From: Novosphingobium album (ex Liu et al. 2023)
Lineage (GTDB): Bacteria > Pseudomonadota > Alphaproteobacteria > Sphingomonadales > Sphingomonadaceae
Assembly (NCBI RefSeq): GCF_029076845.1
Contig: NZ_JARESE010000056.1
Location: 50,468-114,467, forward strand
Length of the DNA: 64,000 nucleotides
Direction of reading: 5' to 3'
The notes beneath the pieces were generated by a model that did no database searches, was not told where the DNA came from, and saw nothing but the letters and a program-made list of their open reading frames with translations. This document shows, one piece after another, positions 42,363-51,470 of this stretch. The translations under genes and the position numbers were made by a program. Within the stretch, counting starts at the first letter, position 1; every line of letters begins with the position of its first letter.

Positions 42363-42869
42363 ATGCCCAAGACTATCGACGAGGTGATCGCCGAAGCTGA
42401 GATCCGCGACGTGCACTTGCGCTTCTGCCGGGCCAACGACCGCCGCGACGAGGAGCTGATGCGCGGCTGCTTCCACCCCGGCGCGGTGATCGAACTGCAC
42501 GAGCCGATGGACGTGGACGCCTTCATCGCGCTCGGCCGGGTGATCCTGAGCAAATACACGGTGACATGGCACAACACCGGCAACCAGCTGGTCGAGGTGG
42601 ACGGCGATGCCGCCTGGGCCGAGCACTACACGATATCCTCGCACCGCATCGCCGCCGACGATAGCGGGCCGGAGCGCGATTTCGTCGCCTATGGCCGCTA
42701 TATCGACCGGATGGAACGTCGCGAGGGCGCGTGGCGGATCGCGCGGCGCAAGATGCTGGTCGATTTCACCCGCACCGACGCGTTGCTGCCCGACGACCAG
42801 GGGCTGGGGAGCTGGGGCGGCACGCGCGACCGCGGCGATCCGTCCTACGCCCTGCGGCTGAGGCCCTGA
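42363..42869 (+). CDS. Nuclear transport factor 2-like (SnoaL-type) protein
   Basis: The 168-residue protein has the cone-shaped alpha+beta barrel pattern of the SnoaL/NTF2-like superfamily. The N-terminal helix EAEIRDVHLRFCRANDRRDEELMRGCFHPGAVIEL is followed by strands with GNQLVEVDGDAAWAEHYTISSHRI and MERREGAWRIARRKMLVDFTR. Members include dehydratases, isomerases and cyclases; an Asp-His pair in the pocket is plausible but not certain. GGGAGAGG precedes the ATG. It follows the CoA-transferase by 41 bases, so a dehydratase or isomerase role on the CoA ester or its precursor is reasonable. Confidence 0.85.
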   Translation: MPKTIDEVIAEAEIRDVHLRFCRANDRRDEELMRGCFHPGAVIELHEPMDVDAFIALGRVILSKYTVTWHNTGNQLVEVDGDAAWAEHYTISSHRIAADDSGPERDFVAYGRYIDRMERREGAWRIARRKMLVDFTRTDALLPDDQGLGSWGGTRDRGDPSYALRLRP

Positions 42870-42895
42870 TCGCCCCTCCCGCCTGACCGGCCCGC

Positions 42896-43678
42896 TCAGC
42901 GCCCCTTGAACTGCGGCTTGCGCTTCTCGCCGAAAGCCTTGATGCCTTCGACGAAATCCTCGGTGCGGCCCGCCTCGCGCTGGCCGCGCCGCTCGATGTT
43001 GAGCGCGGTCTCGAAGCTGGCATCGAGCGCGTCCCAGGCCATGCGCTTGATGATGCCCAGCGAGCGGGCGCCGCTGGCCAATTCCTTCGCCATGGCCATG
43101 GCCTTGTCGTCCAGCTCGGCATCGGGCACGACCATGGTCGCCAGCCCCCATTCCAGCGCCTTTTCCGCCGGCAGCTTCTCGCCCAGCAGCATCATCTGCA
43201 TCGCGCGCACGCGGCCCACCGCCTTGCTCAGGAGGTAGGACGCGCCGCCATCGGGCACGAGGCCGACATGGCGGAAGGCGCAGAAGAAATAGGCGTTGTC
43301 CGACAGCATGACGATATCGCCCGCCGCCGCCAGGCCCGCGCCGAAACCCGCCGCCGGGCCGCGAATGGCGGTGACGACCGGCTGTTCCATCCGCTTGATC
43401 GCCACCAGCACAGGATTGAACGCGCGATCGAGCTGGCCGCCCACATCGCGCATCGGATCGTCCAGCATGGCGACCGCATCGGCCAGGTTCGCGCCCGAGC
43501 AGAAGCCCTTGCCCTCGCCCGTCACCAGCACCGCGCGCGCCTCGCGCGAAGCGCGATCGAAAGCATCGACCATCTCGTGGCCCATCGCCTCGGTCACGCC
43601 GTTCATCGTCCTGGGGTCGTTCAGCGCGATGCGCGCGACCCCGTCCTTCAGCGAATAGAGGATGCGTTCATACGTCAT
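42896..43678 (-). CDS. Enoyl-CoA hydratase/isomerase
   Basis: The 260-residue crotonase-superfamily protein has GKGFCSGANLADAV (about 55-68) and RGPAAGFGAGLAAAGDIVMLSDNAYFFCAFRHVGLVPDGG (about 98-137). In the second segment the usual first glutamate is replaced, and Asp in VPDGG follows the pattern of isomerase-type members such as PaaG. It therefore may shift a double bond rather than hydrate. The C-terminal EGIKAFGEKRKPQFKGR is typical. It is convergent with the SnoaL-like gene and lies 14 bases downstream of the nitronate monooxygenase-like gene, likely in one operon. Confidence 0.9.
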   Translation of the reverse strand: MTYERILYSLKDGVARIALNDPRTMNGVTEAMGHEMVDAFDRASREARAVLVTGEGKGFCSGANLADAVAMLDDPMRDVGGQLDRAFNPVLVAIKRMEQPVVTAIRGPAAGFGAGLAAAGDIVMLSDNAYFFCAFRHVGLVPDGGASYLLSKAVGRVRAMQMMLLGEKLPAEKALEWGLATMVVPDAELDDKAMAMAKELASGARSLGIIKRMAWDALDASFETALNIERRGQREAGRTEDFVEGIKAFGEKRKPQFKGR

Positions 43679-43692
43679 GGGCTGCGCTCCGT

Positions 43693-44766
<1,074 letters not shown>

Positions 44767-44810
44767 TCAAGCGGGCAATGTGGCGCCATCGGGGCCGCGA
44801 TCACGCTCTG

Positions 44811-44952
44811 GGGCCGCGCGCCATTCAGAAGATGACGCGGCGAAAATGGGGGTTTTTCATGAGCCGGAGCGCAGCGTACCAAGGGTACGTGAGCACCGGA
44901 AGCGCGGAAAATCGCCATTTGCAGGCCGTCAGGGCGGAATGGCGCGCGGCCC
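44811..44952. repeat. 142-bp quasi-palindromic element
   Basis: The outer arms GGGCCGCGCGCCATTC (44811-44826) and GAATGGCGCGCGGCCC (44937-44952) are perfect 16-bp inverted repeats. The exact centre is a hairpin CGTACC-AAG-GGTACG (44875-44889). Intermediate parts pair imperfectly (for example TGACGCGGCGAAAATGG at 44834 with CCATTTGCAGGCCGTCA near 44916). The element fills much of the 278-bp gap and its right edge touches the stop codon of the TetR gene. It may be a mobile palindromic repeat or a structured RNA. Confidence 0.7.
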
Positions 44953-45623
44953 TAAAGCCCGGAGACCGGGCCGTTCGCCTCGATCCCCTGGATCACGAAG
45001 TCAATGATCGCCTCGCGGATCTCCGCGTCGCTGGCAAGGCCCGGCGGGAACAGCCAGTCACGGAACATGAGGTTGGCCAGCACCGCCGCGAAGGACACGC
45101 GCACCATCAGTTCGGGCGCGACTCTGGCATCCTCGCCCACGCGGGCGGCCATCATCGCCTTGCCGCGTTGGAAATAGGCGCGCAGCCCTTCCATCTCGGT
45201 GACATTGCCGGCGGTGTCGGGCGAATAGGCCGAAGCGACGATCAGCGACATGAACATGCGCGAATGCCGCTCCATGAAGTCCTGCAATTCGCCGATATAG
45301 GCGCGGGCCAGATCGCGCCCCGGACTGGCCCCGGCCGCGCCATCGCCCCTGGTGGCGGTGCTGCGCGCCTGGAACTCGGCGAAATGACGATTGAGCGGCC
45401 GGAAGATCGCCGCGCGAAACAGGTCCTGCTTGGAGGCGTAGAACCGGAAGATCTGCGCCTCGGTCACTTCGGCGCGGCGCGCGATGGCGGCGGTGGTGGC
45501 GCCGCTGTAGCCCGACAGCTCGAACTCCTCGGCGGCGGCTTCCAGGATGCGATCGGCCACTTCCCCGGAACTGCGCCGGCGGCGGCGCGGCGCGGGCGGG
45601 GGTGATGGCGGTGGCTTGGGCAA
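44952..45623 (-). CDS. TetR family transcriptional regulator
   Basis: The 223-residue regulator begins with a proline- and arginine-rich tail and then the TetR DNA-binding domain: ADRILEAAAEEFELSGYSGATTAAIARRAEVTEAQIFRFYASKQDLFRAAIFRPL (about 22-76). A helical ligand-binding domain follows. No ATG or GTG precedes this in frame near the domain. A TTG at 45623 with GGAG six bases upstream is the best start, giving a normal TetR length; the nearest ATG would add 47 unlikely residues. It is divergent from the second Rieske gene, its most likely target. Confidence 0.85.
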   Translation of the reverse strand: MPKPPPSPPPAPRRRRRSSGEVADRILEAAAEEFELSGYSGATTAAIARRAEVTEAQIFRFYASKQDLFRAAIFRPLNRHFAEFQARSTATRGDGAAGASPGRDLARAYIGELQDFMERHSRMFMSLIVASAYSPDTAGNVTEMEGLRAYFQRGKAMMAARVGEDARVAPELMVRVSFAAVLANLMFRDWLFPPGLASDAEIREAIIDFVIQGIEANGPVSGL

Positions 45624-45684
45624 GCGTTGCTCCGGTCCTGAATTCTCCCAAGGCTTTGGCGCGCCTTGACTTCCCGGTCTAGGC

Positions 45685-45697
45685 GTTCGGCGCGAAC
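45685..45697. promoter_or_regulatory. Palindrome between TetR and Rieske genes
   Basis: GTTCG-GCG-CGAAC is a perfect palindrome 62-74 bp from the TetR start in the 245-bp divergent gap, next to a TTGACT element (45666-45671). Its position suits a TetR operator controlling both genes. It is short, and GC-rich DNA gives chance palindromes. Confidence 0.35.
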
Positions 45698-45868
45698 CTG
45701 CCAAGAGCGCGCCCTTGCGCTGATCCCGGCCGGCGCCACGATCCCGCCGGCCGTTCCGCCGCAAGAAACGTTCGGGCGATGGTTCGCGCGATGTGAGCCA
45801 TTGCGTGGCTTTCGTGGTGCTGTACCATCGTTCAACGCGAAAAGACTCACAAGCAAAGAGGTGTGGGA

Positions 45869-47302
45869 GTGCTCAAATCAGCCGATGGGGGCCTGCGGGC
45901 CGTCCCTTTCCCGATAGACGATCCTGAACGGATCCCGGTCCAGCGCTACTTCGACGCGGACTTCTATCAGGCCGAGCTTGATAATCTGTGGCCCCATGTC
46001 TGGCAGATGGCCTGCCGCGATGAGCAGATTCCCGAGGTCGGCGACTGGATCGAGTACGAGAACGTCGGCAAGTCGGTGATCGTCGTGCGCACGAAAAGCG
46101 GCGTGAAGGCGTTCCACAACGCCTGCCGCCATCGCGGCGTGCCGTTCGCCGGCGGTGCCCCGCTGGGCTCGTCGCACCCCACCGCCCACGGCAACTGCGC
46201 CAAGACCGGGTTCGTCTGCCCGTTCCATGGCTGGCGCTGGAACATGGATGGCGAGAACACGCTGGTCTACGGCAAGCACCTGTTCAGCGAACGCCAGATG
46301 GATGAGGACGATATCAACCTCATCCCCTGCCGGGCGGAAGTCTGGGGCGGCTGCGTGTGGATCAACCACGATGACGATGCGCCTTCGGTGAAGGAATCGC
46401 TGGGCCCGGTGGCGGATCGGCTCGAAGCGCACCACGTGCAGCATCTGCGCGCCGAATGGTGCTATGGCGCGGTGCTTCCCGCCAACTGGAAGATCGCGAT
46501 GGAAGCCTTCATGGAAGGCTACCATGTGATGCAGACGCATCCGCAGCTCCAGCACGCCGCGCCGATGCTCTATGACGGGATGTACAAGCGGGAACGCAAG
46601 CCGGTGCTGGAACTGGCCGATCCCGAGCTTTCGCTGCGCGAGAACATCGATATCCAGATCCGTTCGATGGAACTGCTGAGCGAAGGCATGGCCGGCATGA
46701 TCCACGAAAAGGAAGTGGAGATCGCCAAGACGCTCGCCGACGTGACCGAGGGGCTGCCCGAGGACAAGAACCTGGCGGTGATGACCTGGCTGGGCATGGT
46801 CATGCACCAGATCAGCGAGAAGCTGAAAGCCAAGGGCGAGCCGATCCCCGATCTGTGCGCCGTCTCGCAGTCGGACCCGATCAACGCGGTCGAGTTCCTC
46901 TTCCCGCATTACTTCCTGCTGCCCTATTTCAGCTCGATGTCGGCCTATCGCATCCGTCCGCTGGGACCGGAAAGCTGCTTCTTCGAGATCTGGTCGCTCA
47001 CCTTCTTCCCCGAGGGCGAAGAGCCCGAGCCGGTGATGGAGCCGATCGTGCTGCCTTATGACAGCCCCGATTTCCCGCCGATCCCCCGGCAGGACTATTC
47101 GAACATCCCGATCCAGCAGAAGGGCCTGCACGCCAAGGGCTTTGAATTCATGCGCCTGTCGAAGGACGTCGAAGGCCTGATCAGCAATTACCAGCGGATC
47201 ATCGACGGCTATCTCGCCGGCGTGCCGCAGGACAAGCTGGCCAAGGCGAACAACCTGCTGGGCGGCAATTTCGACGGCAAGATCGCGGAACTCGGCTTCT
47301 GA
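45869..47302 (+). CDS. Rieske non-heme iron oxygenase, alpha subunit
   Basis: The 477-residue protein has a Rieske site CRHRG...CPFHGW with 28 residues between the first His and second Cys; the usual spacing is about 15-18. The catalytic iron ligands are in EAFMEGYHVMQTHP (about 210-223). The long interval contains GGAPLGSSHPTAHGNCAKTG. The GTG at 45869 is preferred over the GTG at 45863 because AGAGG lies 7 bases upstream of it. It is related to the first Rieske protein (23548) and has no adjacent beta subunit or reductase. The divergent TetR gene is its probable regulator and a strong terminator follows. Confidence 0.92.
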   Translation: MLKSADGGLRAVPFPIDDPERIPVQRYFDADFYQAELDNLWPHVWQMACRDEQIPEVGDWIEYENVGKSVIVVRTKSGVKAFHNACRHRGVPFAGGAPLGSSHPTAHGNCAKTGFVCPFHGWRWNMDGENTLVYGKHLFSERQMDEDDINLIPCRAEVWGGCVWINHDDDAPSVKESLGPVADRLEAHHVQHLRAEWCYGAVLPANWKIAMEAFMEGYHVMQTHPQLQHAAPMLYDGMYKRERKPVLELADPELSLRENIDIQIRSMELLSEGMAGMIHEKEVEIAKTLADVTEGLPEDKNLAVMTWLGMVMHQISEKLKAKGEPIPDLCAVSQSDPINAVEFLFPHYFLLPYFSSMSAYRIRPLGPESCFFEIWSLTFFPEGEEPEPVMEPIVLPYDSPDFPPIPRQDYSNIPIQQKGLHAKGFEFMRLSKDVEGLISNYQRIIDGYLAGVPQDKLAKANNLLGGNFDGKIAELGF

Positions 47303-47334
47303 GCCGCGCCTGACTTTGCCTCAAGCCGCGATCA

Positions 47335-47366
47335 GGGCCTCGGAACCATCGGTTCCGGGGCCCTTT
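47335..47366 (+). terminator. Rho-independent terminator after Rieske gene
   Basis: GGGCCTCGGAACC (47335-47347) pairs with GGTTCCGGGGCCC (47351-47363) over 13 bp with one G-U pair and a 3-base loop, followed by TTT. It lies 33 bases after the stop of the plus-strand Rieske gene and faces the convergent DUF1254/1214 gene end. Confidence 0.8.
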
Positions 47367-47382
47367 CGCTGGCACGGCGGCC

Positions 47383-48672
47383 TCACCAGAGCGCGCGCTG
47401 CTGATAGGCGCGGCTGCGTTCGCGGATGATCTGCTGGCGCTCATCGGGCGTGACGGTCGCCACGTCGCGGGGCAGTGCCTTCATCAGATCCTTGAGCTTG
47501 ACCTTCCTGGTACTGGGGATCGGCTGGCTGTCGCACCCGGTCCAGCGGCCCTGGATGATCCCGCGCGGATAGCCGGCGGTATCGAGCCAGTTCTTCACGC
47601 CGGGGTCCTTGGCCGAAACGATGATGCGCAGCTTGCCGTCGGAATCAGGCGCGGCCTGCGCGGCGTTGAGGCTGGAATGGTTGTTGGTCCAGTCAGTGGT
47701 TTCGTATAGCGCGTTGGTCAGGATCAGCGAGCGGTAACGGCACGTCGCGGGCACCGGGGATTCGACGATCAGTGCTTCGTCGTCGGCCAGATCGTAGACG
47801 CCGTCATAATAGAACTGGCTGGCCAGCGCGCCTTCGGGCGGAACCATGACCTTGAACTTGTTGACATAGCCTTCGTCCGCTAGGCTCTGCACGCGGGCGA
47901 CGAACAGCAGCGCGATGAAATCGGTCGCCTTGGGCAAGGCGCGCAGGCGGGCTTCCAGATCGGCGGCGGAAAGGCGCGGGCGGCCCATCGGCGCGCCCAC
48001 CCGCTCGATCGCGATGGTGGGCTGGACCTCGCGGCTCCAGTCGGCCTCGACGATCCGCAGCATCAGGCGCGTCGCCTGCGGGCTGAGCTGCCAGAAGTCG
48101 CCCGCATGGCCCGCGGGCTTTTCCGGCGCGACCAGCACGTCGAACCGGCCTTCGCCGTCCAGCCTGAGCGTCGAGAGATCGAGGTGCGGCCGGTCGTTGC
48201 TGCCCGGCACCACCTGGGCAATCACCGCCAGCGTCGCCGTGCCCTGCCGCCCGGTGATGCGATAGCTTTCGCCCGGCTTGATATTGGCGGTCTTGTAGAC
48301 GGTATCGGCATTGGGCTGGCCGACGTTCAGCACTTGCCCGATCGAAGGGAGGAAGACCGGCGCGTCGCCATCGGCGCCGATCGCCTCGATCGCCGAAGTG
48401 GCCAGCGCTTCGAGCGCCAGCCGGCCCACTTCCTGGCGCACTTGCGGATCGGCGCGCGCTTCGGCGGGCAGCCTTTCCAACATGCGGCCGGGCAGCGTGC
48501 GCAGGCTTTCGATCAGCTCGTCCCACCCTTCGACCGGAGATGGCGCGGCAGACGGCGGCGAAGGCGGCGTGGTCCGCGCGGCCGCCTTGTCCTGCGCGCG
48601 GCTGGCGAAAGGCATGGCGGCAAGAGCGACAGCGGCAAGGCCAAGCGGCCACAATTGTCGGTTGAAACGCAT
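47383..48672 (-). CDS. DUF1254/DUF1214 domain-containing exported protein
   Basis: The 429-residue product has a signal peptide (MRFNRQLWPLGLAAVALAAMPFASRAQ) and an alanine- and proline-rich linker. The body matches DUF1254/DUF1214 proteins, with NVGQPNADTVYKTANIKPGESYRITGRQGTATLAV in the middle and RYRSLILTNALYETTDWTNNHSSLNAAQAAPDSDGKLRIIVSAKDPGVKNWLDTAG near 310-365. These beta-sandwich domains are found in secreted proteins of uncertain role in proteobacterial catabolic and lipid-related clusters. The ATG at 48672 is chosen because AGGAGG lies upstream and the signal peptide follows. It is probably periplasmic. Confidence 0.88.
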   Translation of the reverse strand: MRFNRQLWPLGLAAVALAAMPFASRAQDKAAARTTPPSPPSAAPSPVEGWDELIESLRTLPGRMLERLPAEARADPQVRQEVGRLALEALATSAIEAIGADGDAPVFLPSIGQVLNVGQPNADTVYKTANIKPGESYRITGRQGTATLAVIAQVVPGSNDRPHLDLSTLRLDGEGRFDVLVAPEKPAGHAGDFWQLSPQATRLMLRIVEADWSREVQPTIAIERVGAPMGRPRLSAADLEARLRALPKATDFIALLFVARVQSLADEGYVNKFKVMVPPEGALASQFYYDGVYDLADDEALIVESPVPATCRYRSLILTNALYETTDWTNNHSSLNAAQAAPDSDGKLRIIVSAKDPGVKNWLDTAGYPRGIIQGRWTGCDSQPIPSTRKVKLKDLMKALPRDVATVTPDERQQIIRERSRAYQQRALW

Positions 48673-48743
48673 CGGGCATCCTCCTGCGGCGGTTTCCGCG
48701 AAAGGAAGCTGCCGCCACGGGCGGAACCCGTCAACGCCGCGAG

Positions 48744-49550
48744 CTACGCCCCGGCGGTCAATGCGGCGACGAGTTCGCGCACTTTCTTCTGCCGCCACTG
48801 CGGCAGCGGCGCGACAAGCCAGTATCCGCGCCGGCACGGTTCGGGCACGCCCGCGTCCGGCATTCCGCCGCTTGCGGCCAGCGCCCAGGTCAGCAATGCC
48901 GGAATCCGCGCCCGGCCCAGCCCGGAAAGCGCGGCGCTGAGCGCCTGGCCCGCATCGCTGACCATGACCGGCGGCTTCGCCTCCTCGCCCGCGCTTTCGC
49001 CGTCGCTGCCGGGCGTCGGATCGCCGGGCCAGCCGATCCAGTCACCCTCGCCGATCACCACGCGCTCGGCCGTGCCCAGCGGCACGCCTTCCAGATCGCC
49101 CGGCCCCTCGGTCCAGCGCACCGCCAGATCGAGATTGGCCTCGGTGAAATCGGTCATCTCGCCATCGACCAGCACATAGCGTACTTGCGGGTTGGCGCGG
49201 CGGAACGCGGCCAGGCGCGGCGCCAGCCAGGCGGCGAAGAATTCGCGCGGCGCGGCGATAGTGTAGACATGGCTGGATTGCCCGGCCTGCATCGCCTGCA
49301 CCGCATCCTCGAAATGGAGGAACCCGCTGCGCAATGCTTCCAGCCCGGCGCCGGCCTCGTCGGTCAGTTCCAGGCCCTTGCTGGTGCGGCGGAACAGCAC
49401 GACGCCCAGCAGGTCTTCCAGCGCGCGAATCTGCTGGCCGACTGCGGCGGGCGTGACCGCAAGCTCGTCCGCCGCGCGCGTGAACGACAAGTGGCGCGCC
49501 GCCGCGTCGAACACGCGCAGGGCATTGAGAGGCAAATGCGTGCGCTTCAT
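48744..49550 (-). CDS. LysR family transcriptional regulator (GcvA-like)
   Basis: The 268-residue protein has the LysR N-terminal winged helix: LPLNALRVFDAAARHLSFTRAADELAVTPAAVGQQIRALEDLLGVVLFRRTSKGLELTDEA (about 6-67), with the alanine-rich recognition helix typical of the GcvA/AmpR group. The effector domain (SHVYTIAAPREFFAAWLAPRLAAFRRANP onward) is shorter than usual: the family mostly runs 290-310 residues. It is 71 bases upstream of the DUF1254/1214 gene on the same strand and may regulate it, or an unlinked target. The C-terminal end is basic and rich in alanine. Confidence 0.9.
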   Translation of the reverse strand: MKRTHLPLNALRVFDAAARHLSFTRAADELAVTPAAVGQQIRALEDLLGVVLFRRTSKGLELTDEAGAGLEALRSGFLHFEDAVQAMQAGQSSHVYTIAAPREFFAAWLAPRLAAFRRANPQVRYVLVDGEMTDFTEANLDLAVRWTEGPGDLEGVPLGTAERVVIGEGDWIGWPGDPTPGSDGESAGEEAKPPVMVSDAGQALSAALSGLGRARIPALLTWALAASGGMPDAGVPEPCRRGYWLVAPLPQWRQKKVRELVAALTAGA

Positions 49551-49616
49551 GGCGCTTCCCTATGGCCAAGCCCGTGGCACGGCAATGGCTTAAGCGATTC
49601 CCGCTCCGCCGCGCGG

Positions 49617-50015
49617 TCAGCCCGCGGTGGCGGGAGCGGCCAGCGGGAAATAGGGGATCGCGGCCTTGACCAGCGTGCCGTTCTCGCGGCGAAAGGTGTA
49701 ATACCCTTCCATGCTGCCTTGCGGCGTGGAGAGCGGGCAGCCCGAAACGTAGTCATGGCTGCGGCCGGGCGCCAGCACGGGCTGCTCGCCCACGACACCG
49801 TCACCTTCGACCAGGCTGACCTTGCCGGTGCCATCGGTGATCCGCCAGTGCCGCTTGAGCAGTTGCACCGTCTGGTCGGAATCGTTTTCGATGCGGATGT
49901 GGTACACCCAGTACCACTTGCCCGCCTCGATCCGCGACTGCTCCGGCAGGAAATTGACGGCGACGCGCACGACAATCCCATCGGTGATCGCGGTATGTTG
50001 AAACAGTTCCTTCAT
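49617..50015 (-). CDS. apaG: Co2+/Mg2+ efflux protein ApaG
   Basis: The 132-residue single-domain ApaG protein has an immunoglobulin-like fold. Family marks are ITDGIVVRVAVNFLPEQS, VYHIRIENDSDQTVQLLKRHWRITDGTGKVSLVEGDGVVGEQPVLAPGRSHDYVSGCPLSTPQGSMEGYY. The ATG at 50015 gives the usual N-terminus MKELFQHTAITDG; the upstream in-frame ATG adds 15 non-family residues. ApaG is linked to divalent-cation homeostasis and Ap4A phenotypes in enterics, but its biochemical role is poorly defined. It stands alone between the LysR and kinase genes. Confidence 0.93.
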   Translation of the reverse strand: MKELFQHTAITDGIVVRVAVNFLPEQSRIEAGKWYWVYHIRIENDSDQTVQLLKRHWRITDGTGKVSLVEGDGVVGEQPVLAPGRSHDYVSGCPLSTPQGSMEGYYTFRRENGTLVKAAIPYFPLAAPATAG

Positions 50016-50102
50016 CGCGGAATCGAGCCTAGCGGCGAATCCGCGAGGCGACAACACCATTGGCGCGGCCGACGCAGAGACGTCTGAATTCGCGCCGCAG
50101 CC

Positions 50103-51470
50103 TCAGGAAATCCCGCCGATCGCGCAGCTTAGCGTCCAGCGGAAGCCTTCTGGCGGGTAAGCCACCGTGACCTGGGCGGTCAGCTTCACGCGCGGAACAT
50201 CGACGATAATGCGGCTGCCGAAGCCCTTGCGGGTGGGTTCGGTCACGACGGGGCCGCCCGTCTCGCGCCAGGCGATGTGGAAGCGCGCGCCAGCGCCGTC
50301 GCCGCGATCATCGTCCGTGATGTTCCAGGCGATCTCGACTCGCCCGGTCGGGACGGAGAGCGCGCCGTATTTCATCGCATTGGTCGCCATCTCGTGGATC
50401 GCCATGGCCAGCGCCTCGGCCGATCCGGGCGAAAGCAGCACGTCCGGCCCGTCCAGCGTGACCTGCTGCGATCCCTCGCCGGTGAAGCGCAACTGCGCGC
50501 GGATCATCTCGCCCACCGGAACGCTCGCCCAGGCCCGGCTGACCAGCACGTCCTGATTGGCGGCGAGCGCTTGGATGCGCTGTTCCAGCCGTTCGACGAA
50601 ATCGGCATTGTCGGCATCGCCCCGCCGCGCAAGCGACTGGACGATCGCCAGCAGGTTCTTCGAACGGTGGTTGACCTCCTGCAGCAGCAGCTCGATCCGC
50701 TGCTCGGCCTCGCGCATCGCCGTCACGTCGGTATTGGTGCCGAACCACCAGAGGATCTCGCCGGCCTCGTCGCGGATCGGCACCGCGCGCGAGAGGAACC
50801 AGCGATAATTGCCGTCCGCGCCGCGCAGGGGGAACGAATCCTCCCAGTCCTCGCCGGTGTCCCAGCTATGCTGCAGCTTTGCCACCACGCGATCGACATG
50901 GTCGGGGTGGTGCACCGCCTTCCAGCCCCACCCCTGCATCGCTTCCAGCGTGGTTCCGGTGTAATCGAACCAGCGCTTGTTGTACCAGACGACCCAGCCC
51001 TTGCCGTCGGCGATCCAGGCAAGCTGGGCGATATTGTCCGCCAGCAGGCGAAAACGCGCCTCGCTGTCGCGCAGCCGGGCCTCGACGCGCTTTTGCGCGG
51101 TGATATCGCGAGCGATCTTGCTGGCGGCGACGACTCGCCCCTGGGCATCGAGCACGGGCGAGACGGTGACCGCGACGGCGACTTCGCTGCCGTCCTTTCG
51201 CAGCCGCACGGTCTCGAACGTCGGCACACGCTCACCGCGGGTGATGCAGGCGATGATCTCGTCTTCCTCGGCCTGTCTGCCGGCCGGGATGAGAATGCGC
51301 ACGTTGCGGCCGATCATCTCCTGCGCGGAATAGCCGAAGATGCGCGCGGCCGCGTCGTTCCATGACAGGATGCGCCCGTCGAGCTCTTTGCCGACAATGG
51401 CGTCGTCGGTCGATGCGACAATGGCGGCGAGCAGCGCCGCAGGATCGGCGGCGGCCCCGGACTGGCTCAG
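50103..51470 (-). CDS. PAS-domain HWE-type sensor histidine kinase (non-canonical start)
   Basis: The protein has a first PAS domain (IVASTDDAIVGKELDGRILSWNDAAARIFGYSAQEMIGRNVR...), a second PAS domain with RFRLLADNIAQLAWIADGKGWVVWYNKRWFDYTG, and a histidine-kinase module of the HWE/HisKA_2 type (LLLQEVNHRSKNLLAIVQSLARRG, phospho-His) with an ATPase part (AIHEMATNAMKYGAL; GFGSRIIVDVP). The only ATG (51317) lies inside the first PAS domain. In the 59 codons upstream to the in-frame stop there is no ATG, GTG or TTG. A CTG at 51470 overlaps the metZ stop as CTGA and would restore the whole PAS domain (455 residues). No response regulator is adjacent. Confidence 0.75.
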   Translation of the reverse strand: MSQSGAAADPAALLAAIVASTDDAIVGKELDGRILSWNDAAARIFGYSAQEMIGRNVRILIPAGRQAEEDEIIACITRGERVPTFETVRLRKDGSEVAVAVTVSPVLDAQGRVVAASKIARDITAQKRVEARLRDSEARFRLLADNIAQLAWIADGKGWVVWYNKRWFDYTGTTLEAMQGWGWKAVHHPDHVDRVVAKLQHSWDTGEDWEDSFPLRGADGNYRWFLSRAVPIRDEAGEILWWFGTNTDVTAMREAEQRIELLLQEVNHRSKNLLAIVQSLARRGDADNADFVERLEQRIQALAANQDVLVSRAWASVPVGEMIRAQLRFTGEGSQQVTLDGPDVLLSPGSAEALAMAIHEMATNAMKYGALSVPTGRVEIAWNITDDDRGDGAGARFHIAWRETGGPVVTEPTRKGFGSRIIVDVPRVKLTAQVTVAYPPEGFRWTLSCAIGGIS

